From assembly GCA_017617935.1 (NCBI GenBank), contig JAFZVF010000104.1, forward strand, positions 1 to 64,000: a stretch of DNA of 64,000 nucleotides, in the 5' to 3' direction. This document shows, one piece after another, positions 49,594-58,800 of this stretch. Position 1 is the stretch's first letter. Every line of letters begins with the position of its first letter. Source of the DNA: Clostridiales bacterium. GTDB taxonomy: Bacteria > Bacillota > Clostridia > Saccharofermentanales > Saccharofermentanaceae. The translations under genes were made by a program, and so were the position numbers. The notes under the pieces were generated by a model. The model was given only the letters and a program-made list of their open reading frames with translations. It was not told where the DNA came from and searched no databases.

Positions 49594-51903
49594 TCAGAGT
49601 CCCCGTTTGTGGTCGACTATCGCAAGAAGTTCCTTCAGCGAAGTCGAACGTTCCTCCATATGCGTTCCCTTCAGGAAGCGCGACAAAACGTCCGCCGAAT
49701 CGATTATCGTCACCTTCGACCGGCCTCTCGTAACGGCGGTGTAAAGCAGGTTCCTTTTGTAGAGCAGCGCGTTCATCCTGCCGAGCAGGATTATCACGTG
49801 CTCAAACTCGCATCCCTGCGACTTATGAACGGTCACGGCATAGGCAAGCTCGATGTCCTCAAGCATTTTCTTCGTGTATTTGACGGTCTTGCCGTCATCA
49901 AATAACACGGTCATTGTCCCTTCGATCGGATCGACGCCTTCAACGATGCCCATCTCGCCGTTAAAGACTCCCTGCTCGGTCTCTCCCGTCACCGGATCGA
50001 GCCACTCGGCTGAGTAGTCGTTTCTGGTCTGCATGACGCGGTCCCCTTCAAAGAACGAAGTCGAAGAGCCGCGCTTTACCGCAGGCAGATCGTCCCTTCC
50101 TCCCGCTTCGGCAACAAACACGTCTTGAAGCATCGCGTTGAGCTTCACCGTGCCAAGCAAAACGTTCTCGTTCTTGGTCGGAGTAAGGAACACGGCGTCC
50201 TCGTTCCTCATTCCCTTGAGCATGGCCTTGACCCTCTCGAAGGCCTCTTCGTCGTTGGAGGTCTTGATGATCTCAAAGTCAGTCCCGTCCGCGATCAGAG
50301 GCTCTCCATTCAATATCCTGTAGGCGTTTGACGCGATCGAGCTGTCATCGTTCTGACGGTGCGTGAACGTCAGCCTGGCCGAAGGGACCGACCTGGCCGA
50401 AAGCAGGTCTCTCAACACGTTTCCGCATCCGACGGAAGGCAGCTGGTCAGGGTCTCCGACAAGTATCAGCGAAGTTGATTCGTCAGTAGCGTCAAGAAGC
50501 CTTTCAAAAAGCTCCGTATCCACCATCGACATCTCGTCGATCACGATGACGCGGGCCTTGATGGTGTCCGTGTGATCGTGAATGAAATAAGTGGTTCCCG
50601 TCATGCCATCGATAGGCTTGACGCCAAGCATCCTGTGTATCGTGGCCGCAGGGCTCCCCGTCGATTCGGCAAGCCTTTTCGCCGCCCTTCCCGTAGGAGC
50701 CGCGAACACGCAGGTAATGTTCTTTTCGCGGAAATAATCGGCCAGGATTCCCATGATCGTGGTCTTTCCCGTGCCCGGACCGCCCGTGACTATGCAGAAC
50801 GGACAGTACATGCAAAGATACAATGCATTCAGCTGCGCCTCGTCCAAGACAAGTCCCAGCTTGTCCGCATATTTGGCCATGATGTGGTCGGATTCTGCCT
50901 TTAAAGGAGCCTTCACCTTCTTGGAAAGGAACTTCTCGATCCTTTTCTTGATGGCCGCCTCAGCCTTGAAAAAGTGCATTGGCGAGATGAACGCTTCAGT
51001 ATCGAGGGGATCCGTTGCGGAGCACTTGTCGTCCGCGAAGCTGAATACCGCGATCTCCTTATTGTCCACGGCCATCTGGCACGCAGCCGGATATATCTCC
51101 GAGAACTGATCCGAAGTAAGCTTGGCGCATTCTCCTGCGTTAAGCATCGTAAAGGCCTTTTTCCTTACCTGAACGGGCCTTAACTTAGTTGACTTCGTGT
51201 CATCGCAAACGGCTTCGGCCGCGGCTGAAATGGCGGCCGCCGCCCTTATGGTCGAATTCGTGTCAAAGCCTGATTCCATGGCGATCTTGTCACACAGGGA
51301 AAAGTCGGCTATTCCCTTCGCAAGAAGAACGTAAGGGTTTTCCTTTATCTTCTCTACGGAAAGCTCTCCCATTCCGTAAAGGGTCTTTACCTGTTCCTGC
51401 GTAAGGCCGAGCTTGCGGGCTGCCAAGCCTTCCCTGAAGAAATCCTCTTTTTCGGAAACGATATCGCAAAACGACATCGCCTTCTCTTTAGTCAGATTCT
51501 TGACCTTTTTGGAAGCCTTCTCGGGATCGTTTAACAGGACGTCCAGCACTTCTTCGCCGAACTCTTCAACGAGAGCCGCGGAAATGGCCTTTCCCAGACC
51601 GGTTATATTGTCGGCCAGGAAGGTCGCAATCAGTACGGTCTCGTTGTCTCCATCCTCTGCAGGCTTTATCGAAGACAGCTTAACCTGGACGCGTTCGTTC
51701 CAGAGCGTCACTTTGCCCGAGATAACGTAGGTTCCGCCTTCGATGACGTCGATCTTCGACGTACCTGCAGCCATGAACCTGCCGTCGGTCATGAACGACA
51801 CGAAATTGCTCTTCGTTCTTGGGCAGAAAACCTTAACGGCCTTGACAGTCAGATCCGTTACCTGCTGCCCAACGTCATCTGTAGACAGCAACGCACGGGA
51901 CAT
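49594..51903 (-). CDS. recD2: RecD2-type ATP-dependent DNA helicase
   Basis: A 769-residue SF1B helicase of the RecD2/TraA type, without RecB/RecC partners. N-terminal OB-like and helix-hairpin-helix region (about 1-320), Walker A in VTGGPGTGKTTIMGI (about residue 382), motif II region VIDEMSMVD (about 460), the GDPDQLPSVG motif III (about 490) and motif VI VTVHKSQGCEFEHV with YTAVTRGR (about 695-735). It acts in DNA repair and mismatch processing and moves 5' to 3'. Starts two bases after the metK stop, so metK-recD2-comF are one operon under the SAM riboswitch, an unusual pairing. Confidence 0.93.
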   Translation of the reverse strand: MSRALLSTDDVGQQVTDLTVKAVKVFCPRTKSNFVSFMTDGRFMAAGTSKIDVIEGGTYVISGKVTLWNERVQVKLSSIKPAEDGDNETVLIATFLADNITGLGKAISAALVEEFGEEVLDVLLNDPEKASKKVKNLTKEKAMSFCDIVSEKEDFFREGLAARKLGLTQEQVKTLYGMGELSVEKIKENPYVLLAKGIADFSLCDKIAMESGFDTNSTIRAAAAISAAAEAVCDDTKSTKLRPVQVRKKAFTMLNAGECAKLTSDQFSEIYPAACQMAVDNKEIAVFSFADDKCSATDPLDTEAFISPMHFFKAEAAIKKRIEKFLSKKVKAPLKAESDHIMAKYADKLGLVLDEAQLNALYLCMYCPFCIVTGGPGTGKTTIMGILADYFREKNITCVFAAPTGRAAKRLAESTGSPAATIHRMLGVKPIDGMTGTTYFIHDHTDTIKARVIVIDEMSMVDTELFERLLDATDESTSLILVGDPDQLPSVGCGNVLRDLLSARSVPSARLTFTHRQNDDSSIASNAYRILNGEPLIADGTDFEIIKTSNDEEAFERVKAMLKGMRNEDAVFLTPTKNENVLLGTVKLNAMLQDVFVAEAGGRDDLPAVKRGSSTSFFEGDRVMQTRNDYSAEWLDPVTGETEQGVFNGEMGIVEGVDPIEGTMTVLFDDGKTVKYTKKMLEDIELAYAVTVHKSQGCEFEHVIILLGRMNALLYKRNLLYTAVTRGRSKVTIIDSADVLSRFLKGTHMEERSTSLKELLAIVDHKRGL

Positions 51904-51904
51904 T

Positions 51905-53098
51905 TCAGATACCGGCCTTCTCCCTTATGAGTGCCGCCTTGTCGGTCTTCTCCCAAGGAAGATCGATATCCGTTCTTCCGAAGTGACCGTAGCTTGCGGT
52001 CTGCGCATAGATGGGTCTTCTGAGGTCAAGGTCGCGGATGATCGCCGCGGGCCTCAAATCGAATACCGACCTGACGATCTCGGTGATCTTCTCATCAGGG
52101 ATCTTTCCAGTACCAAAGGTATCGACCATTACGGAAACAGGCTCTGCCACGCCGATCGCGTAAGCAACCTGAACCTCGCACTCCGAAGCGATTCCGGAAG
52201 CAACTATGTTCTTTGCGACGTAACGCATCATGTAGGATGCCGAACGGTCAACCTTCGTAGGGTCCTTTCCGGAGAAGGCTCCGCCGCCGTGACGGGCAAA
52301 TCCGCCGTAAGTGTCAACGATGATCTTTCTTCCCGTAAGTCCTGAGTCGCCCTGAGGGCCTCCGATAACGAAGCGTCCCGTAGGATTGACGAAGATCTTG
52401 GTGTTGCCGTCAACCAGCTCGGCAGGGATTACGGGTGCGATGACCTGTTCCTTAACGAACTTCTCGAGTTCTTCGGAAGAAACGTCTGCACTGTGCTGAG
52501 TTGAAATGACGATCGCATCGATCCTCTTGACCTTGTTGCCGTCGTATTCAACGGTGACCTGGCTCTTTCCGTCAGGCCTCAGGAAATCTACAACCTTTGT
52601 CTTGCGGACTTCGGCCAGGCGTCTCGTAAGCTTGTGGGCAAGCGATACGGGAAGCGGCATGAGCTCTTCCGTGTCATCGTTTGCATAACCGAACATCATT
52701 CCCTGGTCGCCTGCACCGGTATCAAGTTCGTCGCTTCCGCCGTGGCGGGCCTCAAATGACTTGTTGACGCCCATCGCGATATCTGCGGACTGCTCGTCGA
52801 TCGAAGTAAGGACGGCGCAGGAATTGTAGTCGAAACCTACCTCACTGCTGTCGTAACCGATCTCCTTGAGCCTTCCTCTGACGATGGAGGGAATGTCAAC
52901 GTAAGCGGACGTCGTAATCTCACCCATTACCAGTACCATTCCTGTGGTCGCGCAAGTCTCGCATGCAACGCGGGCCTGGCTGTCCTCTGCAAGGATCGCG
53001 TCAAGGATTGAATCAGAGATCTGATCGCAGACCTTGTCGGGATGTCCCTCTGTAACCGACTCCGAAGTAAAGAGCCACTTGCCTGTTCTGTTTCTCAT
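51905..53098 (-). CDS. metK: S-adenosylmethionine synthetase
   Basis: Makes SAM from methionine and ATP. The 397-residue sequence carries the standard motifs: [18 protein letters not shown] (about residue 17), [12 protein letters not shown] (about 130) and [16 protein letters not shown] (about 270). Expression is expected to fall when SAM is high, since a SAM-I riboswitch with its own terminator lies in the leader. A GGAAAGGA site precedes the ATG. Downstream recD2 and comF would be affected by the same control. Confidence 0.97.
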   Translation of the reverse strand: MRNRTGKWLFTSESVTEGHPDKVCDQISDSILDAILAEDSQARVACETCATTGMVLVMGEITTSAYVDIPSIVRGRLKEIGYDSSEVGFDYNSCAVLTSIDEQSADIAMGVNKSFEARHGGSDELDTGAGDQGMMFGYANDDTEELMPLPVSLAHKLTRRLAEVRKTKVVDFLRPDGKSQVTVEYDGNKVKRIDAIVISTQHSADVSSEELEKFVKEQVIAPVIPAELVDGNTKIFVNPTGRFVIGGPQGDSGLTGRKIIVDTYGGFARHGGGAFSGKDPTKVDRSASYMMRYVAKNIVASGIASECEVQVAYAIGVAEPVSVMVDTFGTGKIPDEKITEIVRSVFDLRPAAIIRDLDLRRPIYAQTASYGHFGRTDIDLPWEKTDKAALIREKAGI

Positions 53099-53130
53099 AA
53101 AGATCCTTTCCGTTCAATGCTCTTTGCCAA

Positions 53131-53160
53131 AAGAAAACGCCTTCCCCGAAAGGAAGGCGT
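53131..53160 (-). terminator. SAM riboswitch expression-platform terminator
   Basis: 9-bp stem ACGCCTTCC (53160-53152) / GGAAGGCGT (53145-53137) on the minus strand, followed by TTTTCTTTT, 33 bases before metK. Forms when SAM is bound. Confidence 0.88.
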
Positions 53161-53179
53161 ACGCTTTTTTATAAACGTT

Positions 53180-53292
53180 CCTCATCTTTCAGGTCGCCTG
53201 ATTTGGTTTCCTGCCGGATTTGGCACCGCTGCTTTCCGCGGTTGCCGGGCTTCACTGGGCCGGTTCCCTCTAGCCTCTCTTGATAAGCAATG
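53180..53292 (-). promoter_or_regulatory. SAM-I (S-box) riboswitch upstream of metK
   Basis: Minus-strand RNA with the S-box core in order: CUUAUCAAGAGAGG, GAGGGA, GGCCC, UGAAGCCCGGCAACC, GGUGCCAAAUCC and the closing GAUGAGG that pairs with the first stem. Binds SAM and permits the terminator at 53131-53160. Match to the family consensus is very good. Confidence 0.95.
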
Positions 53293-53319
53293 AACTCAAA
53301 TAATTGTTTTTGCGGCTTA

Positions 53320-53348
53320 ATTGTACATATACGGGTGGTGGTTGTAAA
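53320..53348 (-). promoter_or_regulatory. Promoter of the metK operon
   Basis: TTTACA (53348-53343) and TACAAT (53325-53320) with a 17-base spacer on the minus strand, giving a leader of about 215 bases that holds the riboswitch. Confidence 0.7.
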
Positions 53349-53463
53349 GCGAAAAACGAGGGTTATTTCCAAGCCTGTCCTCAAAATCGTTTCCGAAACC
53401 TCAAATTCCTAATAAAAAGAATTAAATATTACGCCCCGATTTTGCCCTAAACGCGCTTTTTCC

Positions 53464-53496
53464 TTGTCGGTTTTTGTCGGTTTTTGTCGGTAAAAT
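53464..53496 (+). repeat. Three 10-bp-phased TTGTCGG repeats before the Tad operon
   Basis: TTGTCGG occurs at 53464-53470, 53474-53480 and 53484-53490, exactly 10 bases apart (one helical turn), joined by TTT and followed at 53491 by TAAAAT, a -10-like box. The stretch may be a binding site array for a regulator of the operon that starts at 53570. No other promoter is visible. Confidence 0.55.
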
Positions 53497-53569
53497 CAGC
53501 CCCTTGGAGCGTTTACAATTCGAGTCAAGCAAAGAACTCAGACAACGAATCAGCAAAGGAGGCAACCAC

Positions 53570-54556
53570 ATGGCGTTTTCGATAAAGATATACGAAAAGG
53601 ACAAGTACGTGTACGCGCTGATGAAGGCCCGTATCGGATCATTGTACCCTGAAGCCTACATAACGGATCCTTATCTCGAAGAAAGGACCGATACTGACGG
53701 CGACATGTTTGGAGAGTTTACCAAGGTACTCTACAACCCCAAACAGTTCGGCGAGGATTTCGGTCTTGAACCTCCGGAAGAAGCGATTCGCTCGCTTCAG
53801 GAATGCCTGGACAGGCCCGTACCGACATTGGATCCTGACGGGTTGGTCAACTGCAGGAACGTATGCAAAGCTTTGGGGATAGACCCTTCACAAGAAGGCG
53901 ATCCTCACCTGATTGCCGAAGCATCCTCAAGAGGAAGGCTTGAAGTCCTCATTCCCTTCGTCTACATCAGCGATCGCGAAAACTACATCAAGAACAACTA
54001 CGGCGACATGACCGATGCGGACCTCTCTTTGAGGCTTGACTTCACCAGCAGGCTGAGGGTCCCCGAAGACGATGGCGCGGGCATCTCTTCAGGCAACATG
54101 ACCGGACTTTTGGAAGCGTGCGTCTCGCGAAGGTTTGAACCCGATGACGTACTCAAATACTGCAGCCGTAACGGCATGGGCTTCCTGACTCCGGGTACCA
54201 CCAAGGGCGATGACGACGTCTACGATCTCGGGAGCGCCAAATGCAGGATCCTTTTGGACAAATGCAGACAGCTTGTTTCCGATGAGAACCGGAAGATAAA
54301 CGTTTTGGCGATCGCCGAAGGCTTCAGATCGGCAGAGCTTCCCCTACTCGTTTCCGAATGCGACAAAGTTACCGTCTTGTTCTCAGGCAGGGACAGGAAC
54401 GAGGAAACGGCCGCGTCTGGATTGATCAGTTCGATCAGCAAGGCTTTGACTCACGGGGAAGTGGTTTTGGATTATGCAGATGCGGGTTCGTTTGAAGGCA
54501 AGATAAAGCCAATGTTGACTGACGGCAATCAGGAAGCTGACGGAGCCGCCGTATGA
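53570..54556 (+). CDS. Tad-locus protein, possible degenerate TadZ/CpaE-like
   Basis: Function uncertain. The 328-residue soluble protein begins with a segment of beta-alpha pattern (SIKIYEKDKYVYALMKARIG) reminiscent of the pseudo-receiver part of TadZ/CpaE proteins, and ends with a stretch (NVLAIAEGFRSAELPLLVSE, then KVTVLFSGRDRNEET) that resembles the tail of a MinD-like ATPase, but no Walker A motif is present. It heads the Tad operon and overlaps the tadA start by four bases (ATGA). A pole-localising or scaffolding role as in TadZ is plausible from position only. The ATG has an AAAGGAGG site; an in-frame upstream start at 53474 lies inside the TTGTCGG repeats and is rejected. Confidence 0.7.
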   Translation: MAFSIKIYEKDKYVYALMKARIGSLYPEAYITDPYLEERTDTDGDMFGEFTKVLYNPKQFGEDFGLEPPEEAIRSLQECLDRPVPTLDPDGLVNCRNVCKALGIDPSQEGDPHLIAEASSRGRLEVLIPFVYISDRENYIKNNYGDMTDADLSLRLDFTSRLRVPEDDGAGISSGNMTGLLEACVSRRFEPDDVLKYCSRNGMGFLTPGTTKGDDDVYDLGSAKCRILLDKCRQLVSDENRKINVLAIAEGFRSAELPLLVSECDKVTVLFSGRDRNEETAASGLISSISKALTHGEVVLDYADAGSFEGKIKPMLTDGNQEADGAAV

Positions 54557-55746
54557 ACAAGACCGCAGACCTGGACGCGATAAAGGAGCAGCTCACCTAT
54601 TGCGTGTTGAACGCGATAAGGAACGAGAGCGACCCGACGGATGACAGGCTGAAGGAGATAATCGCCGACGTCATCAGCAGCACCGAGTCCGTAAAGATGC
54701 CACTGGCCGAAAAGCGTGACATGGCAAAGCGCGTCTTCAACTCGCTCAGGAGAATGGACGTCATCGAGCCGCTGATGCAGGATCCGACCATTACCGAGAT
54801 AATGGTGAACGGCCCGGACAAGATCTTTTACGAGCGCGGCGGAAGGCTGTACAAGTCTGACATCAAGTTCAAGGACGAAGAAACGCTCAAGACCGTCATC
54901 TCGTGCTTCTTCGCAAACAGGAACCGTCCACTCAACGAAGCCAATCCCATATCGGACCTAAGGCTCCCCGACGGGTCCAGGGCGAACGCCGTCCTTCCAC
55001 CGATAGCGTCCCAGACAACGGTGACGATCAGAAAGTTCACGGGCATCTCGCACGACATCGTCACGCTGATCAGACAAGGCTTCATAAGCGAAGAGGCGGC
55101 AAGGTTTTTAAGCAATTGTGTAAGAAACAAGAAGACGATTTTCCTGAGCGGCGGAACCGGGAGCGGAAAGACTACGTTCTTAAACTCGTTGTCCTCGTTC
55201 ATCCCCAAGGATGAAAGGGTCGTAACCATTGAGGATTCAGCCGAACTCAACCTTCAGGGGATCGACAATCTGGTGCGTATGGAAGCAAGGCTGCCGGGGC
55301 CTGACGGTTCAGGCGAAGTAAACATAGGAATGATGATACGCGCGTCATTGAGGATGCGCCCGGATCGGATCATAGTTGGAGAAGTGAGAGGATCCGAGTC
55401 CGCCGACATGATGAACGCCCTTAACACGGGCCATCCCGGATCAATGTGCACGGGCCATGCGAACTCTTGCTTTGAGATGCTCGAAAGACTGACGGGAATG
55501 GTCATGGCAGGATCCAACCTCCCATACGACGCGATAGTCACCCAACTGTCGATGGGAATAGACATAATCCTTCACATCTCAAGGAGCCGTGAAGGAAGAA
55601 GATACATAGACGAGATCTGTAGCGTGCTGCCTTCGGAAGGCCACGAATACAAGCTCAAAACGTTATATCTGAACAAAGGAGGAAAAGGTCTTGAACGCGT
55701 CTGCACTGACGAAGAACTCAGAGACATCATGGCTTACAAGGCTTAA
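54553..55746 (+). CDS. tadA: TadA/CpaF-type pilus assembly ATPase
   Basis: Hexameric secretion ATPase that powers pilin assembly at the inner face of the membrane. The 397-residue protein has an N-terminal helical domain with EPLMQDPTITEIMVNGPDKI (about residue 75-94), Walker A in FLSGGTGSGKTTF (about 198-207), the Asp box ERVVTIEDSAEL and Walker B region RPDRIIVGEVRG (about 274), and a His box in GHPGSMCTGHANS. This is the CpaF branch. Genes before and after overlap it, so the operon is tightly coupled. Confidence 0.95.
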   Translation: MNKTADLDAIKEQLTYCVLNAIRNESDPTDDRLKEIIADVISSTESVKMPLAEKRDMAKRVFNSLRRMDVIEPLMQDPTITEIMVNGPDKIFYERGGRLYKSDIKFKDEETLKTVISCFFANRNRPLNEANPISDLRLPDGSRANAVLPPIASQTTVTIRKFTGISHDIVTLIRQGFISEEAARFLSNCVRNKKTIFLSGGTGSGKTTFLNSLSSFIPKDERVVTIEDSAELNLQGIDNLVRMEARLPGPDGSGEVNIGMMIRASLRMRPDRIIVGEVRGSESADMMNALNTGHPGSMCTGHANSCFEMLERLTGMVMAGSNLPYDAIVTQLSMGIDIILHISRSREGRRYIDEICSVLPSEGHEYKLKTLYLNKGGKGLERVCTDEELRDIMAYKA

Positions 55747-57262
55747 GCCGGGTTCCATGAAGCCGTGTACGGTATTTCTTTTGAAGACCGTATGGGTCTA
55801 TCCGTTTTTTGCTGCCGGACTTTTCATGGCGTCCTCCCTGTTCATATCCTCTACAAGGATCAGGTTGATCACATCCATATTATTGGGCATCTTCCCGTGG
55901 AAGGAAGCCATGAAGAAACTGTTCTCCAACGGCTACCGCCACACGAGGACGCAGCTTCTTGTGATGCTTCAGGTCCTTTGCACAAGCGTGTCGAGCGGCT
56001 ATTCGATCGAGAAGTCCCTGCTGATGATGCGCCCGGTCATCGAGCACACCTTTGGCAGACGCTGCATGCTTATAAAGCCGCTTATAAACCTTGAAAACGA
56101 CCTGAAGCTTCACATAAGCCTGGAGAGATCGCTTAATTCATTTGCTGAAGCGGTCAGATTTCCTGAAACGGTGCCAATATTCCACGCTCTGGCGATCTCA
56201 GGCGAGATTGGGAACAACAGTCTCGCGATTTTAAGGAGTTCCTGTCAGATGCTCTCGGAAATGAACGCCGTGCAAAGCGACATCGCCGCCCAAAACGCAG
56301 GCAAAAACGCGGAAGCGGCAATGCTGTGCGCGATGCCGTTCACCGTCACCTTCGCGCTCAATTACATGAGCCGCGACTATATAGACATGGCCCGCCGAAC
56401 AAACCTGGGCTCCGTACTTTTGGCAATAGCATTCGGCATATGCGTAATCGCATGCGCGATGCTTTTAAGATACATGTCCCACGATTCCGGAAGGAGGATA
56501 CGCTCTTCAGCCAGTCTTGGCTTTGATGACTCTTTAAAGGTTTCCCCCAACTACCCATTGACTTCCCTCTTCAGGCGTATCCTTCCTACCGGATTCATTA
56601 CCTCGAGGCACGAGCTCTTCAACGAGCTGTCGGTCAACCCGCGGCTTGCTTATGAGCAGTACCTTAAAAAGCAGATCCTGATCTGTGCGGCTTCCGGGCT
56701 CATCGGACTGGCAGTCCTGATAAAGCTTGGGAGGAATCCGTGTTTAGCCCTCCCTTTTGTGGTTGTGATGGCAGTGCTCGGAAGCCGCGAGGTCAGATCT
56801 GAAGTCGAGCGCAAAAGAGAAGACCTAATGACGGACATCCCACTCTTCATGTGTCTGATGTCCACTCTTTTGGAAGCCGGAATGCAGCTTCCGAAAGCGA
56901 TCGAGATCTGCGCCAAGGCGTTCGGCGACAACAAGAGCCTGTCTCTGGAAATAAAGAATCTGAGGGCAATGATGCTGTCCGGCGTGTCCGCTTCGGAGGC
57001 AGTCGAAAGGTTCTCTTTGAGGATACAGATCCCGGAAGCCCAATCAGCGCTTCTGCTGGTTGCCAGATACGACAGACTGGGCACTTCAGAAGTACTGAAT
57101 CTCCTTCAGCTTCAGGCGTCTTCCTGCTGGAACCTCTGCAGGAACGCAGCCAGAAAGAAGCAGGAGCGTGAAGCTCTGGGGCTCTTGCTGCCAATGACCC
57201 TTGATTTCGTCAGCGTCCTCATGGTCGCAATGACACCGGCAATTATTTCACTTGGCATATAA
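55691..57262 (+). CDS. TadB-TadC fusion, pilus inner-membrane platform
   Basis: A single 523-residue protein with two GspF-type halves. The first (about residues 55-260, with TRTQLLVMLQVLCTSVSSGY and LAISGEIGNN) resembles TadB; the second (about 350-523, with LFMCLMSTLLEAGMQLPKAI, VARYDRLGTSEVLNLLQLQA and a final span MTLDFVSVLMVAMTPAIIS) resembles TadC. TadB and TadC are usually separate proteins. The start is TTG at 55691, with an AAAGGAGG site 6-7 bases before it, overlapping tadA by 56 bases; the ATG at 55757 is a possible later start with a weak site. The platform would be a homo-oligomer of one fused subunit. Confidence 0.82.
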   Translation: MNASALTKNSETSWLTRLKPGSMKPCTVFLLKTVWVYPFFAAGLFMASSLFISSTRIRLITSILLGIFPWKEAMKKLFSNGYRHTRTQLLVMLQVLCTSVSSGYSIEKSLLMMRPVIEHTFGRRCMLIKPLINLENDLKLHISLERSLNSFAEAVRFPETVPIFHALAISGEIGNNSLAILRSSCQMLSEMNAVQSDIAAQNAGKNAEAAMLCAMPFTVTFALNYMSRDYIDMARRTNLGSVLLAIAFGICVIACAMLLRYMSHDSGRRIRSSASLGFDDSLKVSPNYPLTSLFRRILPTGFITSRHELFNELSVNPRLAYEQYLKKQILICAASGLIGLAVLIKLGRNPCLALPFVVVMAVLGSREVRSEVERKREDLMTDIPLFMCLMSTLLEAGMQLPKAIEICAKAFGDNKSLSLEIKNLRAMMLSGVSASEAVERFSLRIQIPEAQSALLLVARYDRLGTSEVLNLLQLQASSCWNLCRNAARKKQEREALGLLLPMTLDFVSVLMVAMTPAIISLGI

Positions 57263-57283
57263 AAACAAATGGAGGTATGAAAA

Positions 57284-57457
57284 ATGAAAAAAAGAACAAA
57301 GCGAATCAACAAAAAAGGCATGGGAACGGTCGAGATAGTCATCATCATCGCCGTCCTCGTCTCTCTTGCACTGCTGTTCAGGGAAGGCCTCATGAGCTAT
57401 GGCAAGAAGATCATCAACTACTGTTTTGACGATACCAAGATTCAATCGGCGTTCTGA
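57284..57457 (+). CDS. Flp-type (type IVb) pilin precursor
   Basis: A 57-residue prepilin. A basic leader ends in Lys-Gly, followed by MGTVE, then a hydrophobic stretch (IVIIIAVLVSLALLF). Cleavage after that Gly puts the required Glu at position +5 of the mature pilin, as in Flp pilins. The mature peptide is about 45 residues with a short C-terminal tail. Ribosome site GGAGG, spacing eight bases. It lies between the tadBC and FHA genes, and is the only pilin-like gene in this locus. No prepilin peptidase (TadV) is found in the window. Confidence 0.85.
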   Translation: MKKRTKRINKKGMGTVEIVIIIAVLVSLALLFREGLMSYGKKIINYCFDDTKIQSAF

Positions 57458-57459
57458 TT

Positions 57460-58800
57460 ATGTTGATCAAAAAAGGTCCCTTCGGATATTTCGCAGTTGA
57501 ACGGTTCGATTCTCCCGAATGCATATTCAGTTATGCCGGTGAAGTAATTGACAGAAATCGTTCCGGATGCCTCCTGCCTTGCAGTATTGACGTGAGCGGC
57601 ATTTCATCATCCGCATATTTTGACTTTTCAGGCCTGATATCGGTCAGGCAGTCCGGAAGTGCCTTGCTTCACGGATCCCGTCGTTCCAAAAAGCTCTCGA
57701 AGATCCTGGATGAAAGAAGAAGATCCGCAGGCGACTTTTTTTGTTCGATCCCAGTTTTCCTGGACAATCTGATCAGCCCCGCGGCATTTGTGCTTGATCC
57801 TGATTACGTTTTTACCGATGAAGACGGTTCATATATAAAGTTCTGTCTTCTGCCTTTCAAGAACCCGCCGGATCTGATGCGTCTGTCAGCACTGAACGCT
57901 GAGCGTCTTGAAACGCTGTTGGCAGAGCCGTTCTTTGACGGCGTGCTGACAAATGACGAGAAGCAGGAACTGATCTACAGCGTAAAAACAGATGACGAAT
58001 CCCTGTTTCTCAAATGCGCGAGACGGATACGCGATTCAAATGCCGTTCTCCAAACTGCTGAAGACTTCCGGACAACTGCGCCAAGGCATCTTCCGGGCAG
58101 AAATACTGACATGCGCGGCAAAGCAGTTCAGGTTAACAAATCTCCTAAGGCCATTTCAGAACTCTGGTGGTCATGGGCCAGCGCCGTGGCGTCAGGAATC
58201 TGCATGAAGTTTTCGGGTCTGATTCCGGCAATCCTCTTCTTCCTTGTGTCAGGAGTAATCCTTATAAGGTTCCTGATGAGCCGCAGGATGAAAAAACGCG
58301 AGGAGAAGAGCGATGAAGGATCAGTCTCAGGCATTAGGAGCATGATTCTGTTTTCAGAAGCAGACGAAGGCAACGATAATGGTGCAATGAGCGACCAGAC
58401 CGGAATGGACTTGAAGCCTTCGCATCCCGTGACGCCGCTTGTTACGGGAACCCTCACTTCGGTTGAAACAAAGGACGGGAAGGCCGTTTCTTATTCGGTA
58501 ATGATGGACAGGACGACTATTGGGTCTGACGTCTTCCTTTCGGACATCGTCATAGACGATCCTTCGGTAGACGCGCTGCACGCGATAATCTACCTTAGCG
58601 GGAAATCTTTTTACATAAGCGACTGTTCAAGGAAGGGAACGACTTACATCGATGACAAGAAGACCGGCATTGGAAGAAAATGCGAGATAAAGAACGGTCA
58701 GAAGATAACCGTGGGAAATGTGGATTTCAGATTTAAAGTCCTTTTTCCTTCAGCTGGGCAAGCCTGGACTTCTGAGAATCAGACCCGTATCGCTCAATGA
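57460..58800 (+). CDS. FHA-domain membrane protein of the Tad locus
   Basis: A 446-residue protein with an N-terminal alpha/beta domain of about 190 residues (seen in several clostridial FHA proteins, DUF6382-like), one membrane span near 240-265 (FSGLIPAILFFLVSGVILIR), a charged linker and a C-terminal FHA domain (about 345-430, with DRTTIGSDVFLSDIVIDDPS and ISDCSRKGTTYIDDKK) that binds phosphothreonine. A Ser/Thr kinase partner is implied but none is in the window. No ribosome site; it starts two bases after the pilin stop and is probably coupled. Its last 68 bases overlap the convergent atpC gene. Confidence 0.83.
   Translation: MLIKKGPFGYFAVERFDSPECIFSYAGEVIDRNRSGCLLPCSIDVSGISSSAYFDFSGLISVRQSGSALLHGSRRSKKLSKILDERRRSAGDFFCSIPVFLDNLISPAAFVLDPDYVFTDEDGSYIKFCLLPFKNPPDLMRLSALNAERLETLLAEPFFDGVLTNDEKQELIYSVKTDDESLFLKCARRIRDSNAVLQTAEDFRTTAPRHLPGRNTDMRGKAVQVNKSPKAISELWWSWASAVASGICMKFSGLIPAILFFLVSGVILIRFLMSRRMKKREEKSDEGSVSGIRSMILFSEADEGNDNGAMSDQTGMDLKPSHPVTPLVTGTLTSVETKDGKAVSYSVMMDRTTIGSDVFLSDIVIDDPSVDALHAIIYLSGKSFYISDCSRKGTTYIDDKKTGIGRKCEIKNGQKITVGNVDFRFKVLFPSAGQAWTSENQTRIAQ

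Noticed and set aside
53474-53569. Upstream start for the first Tad-locus gene
   Set aside because: The in-frame extension lies in the TTGTCGG repeats and has no ribosome site, whereas ATG 53570 has AAAGGAGG.
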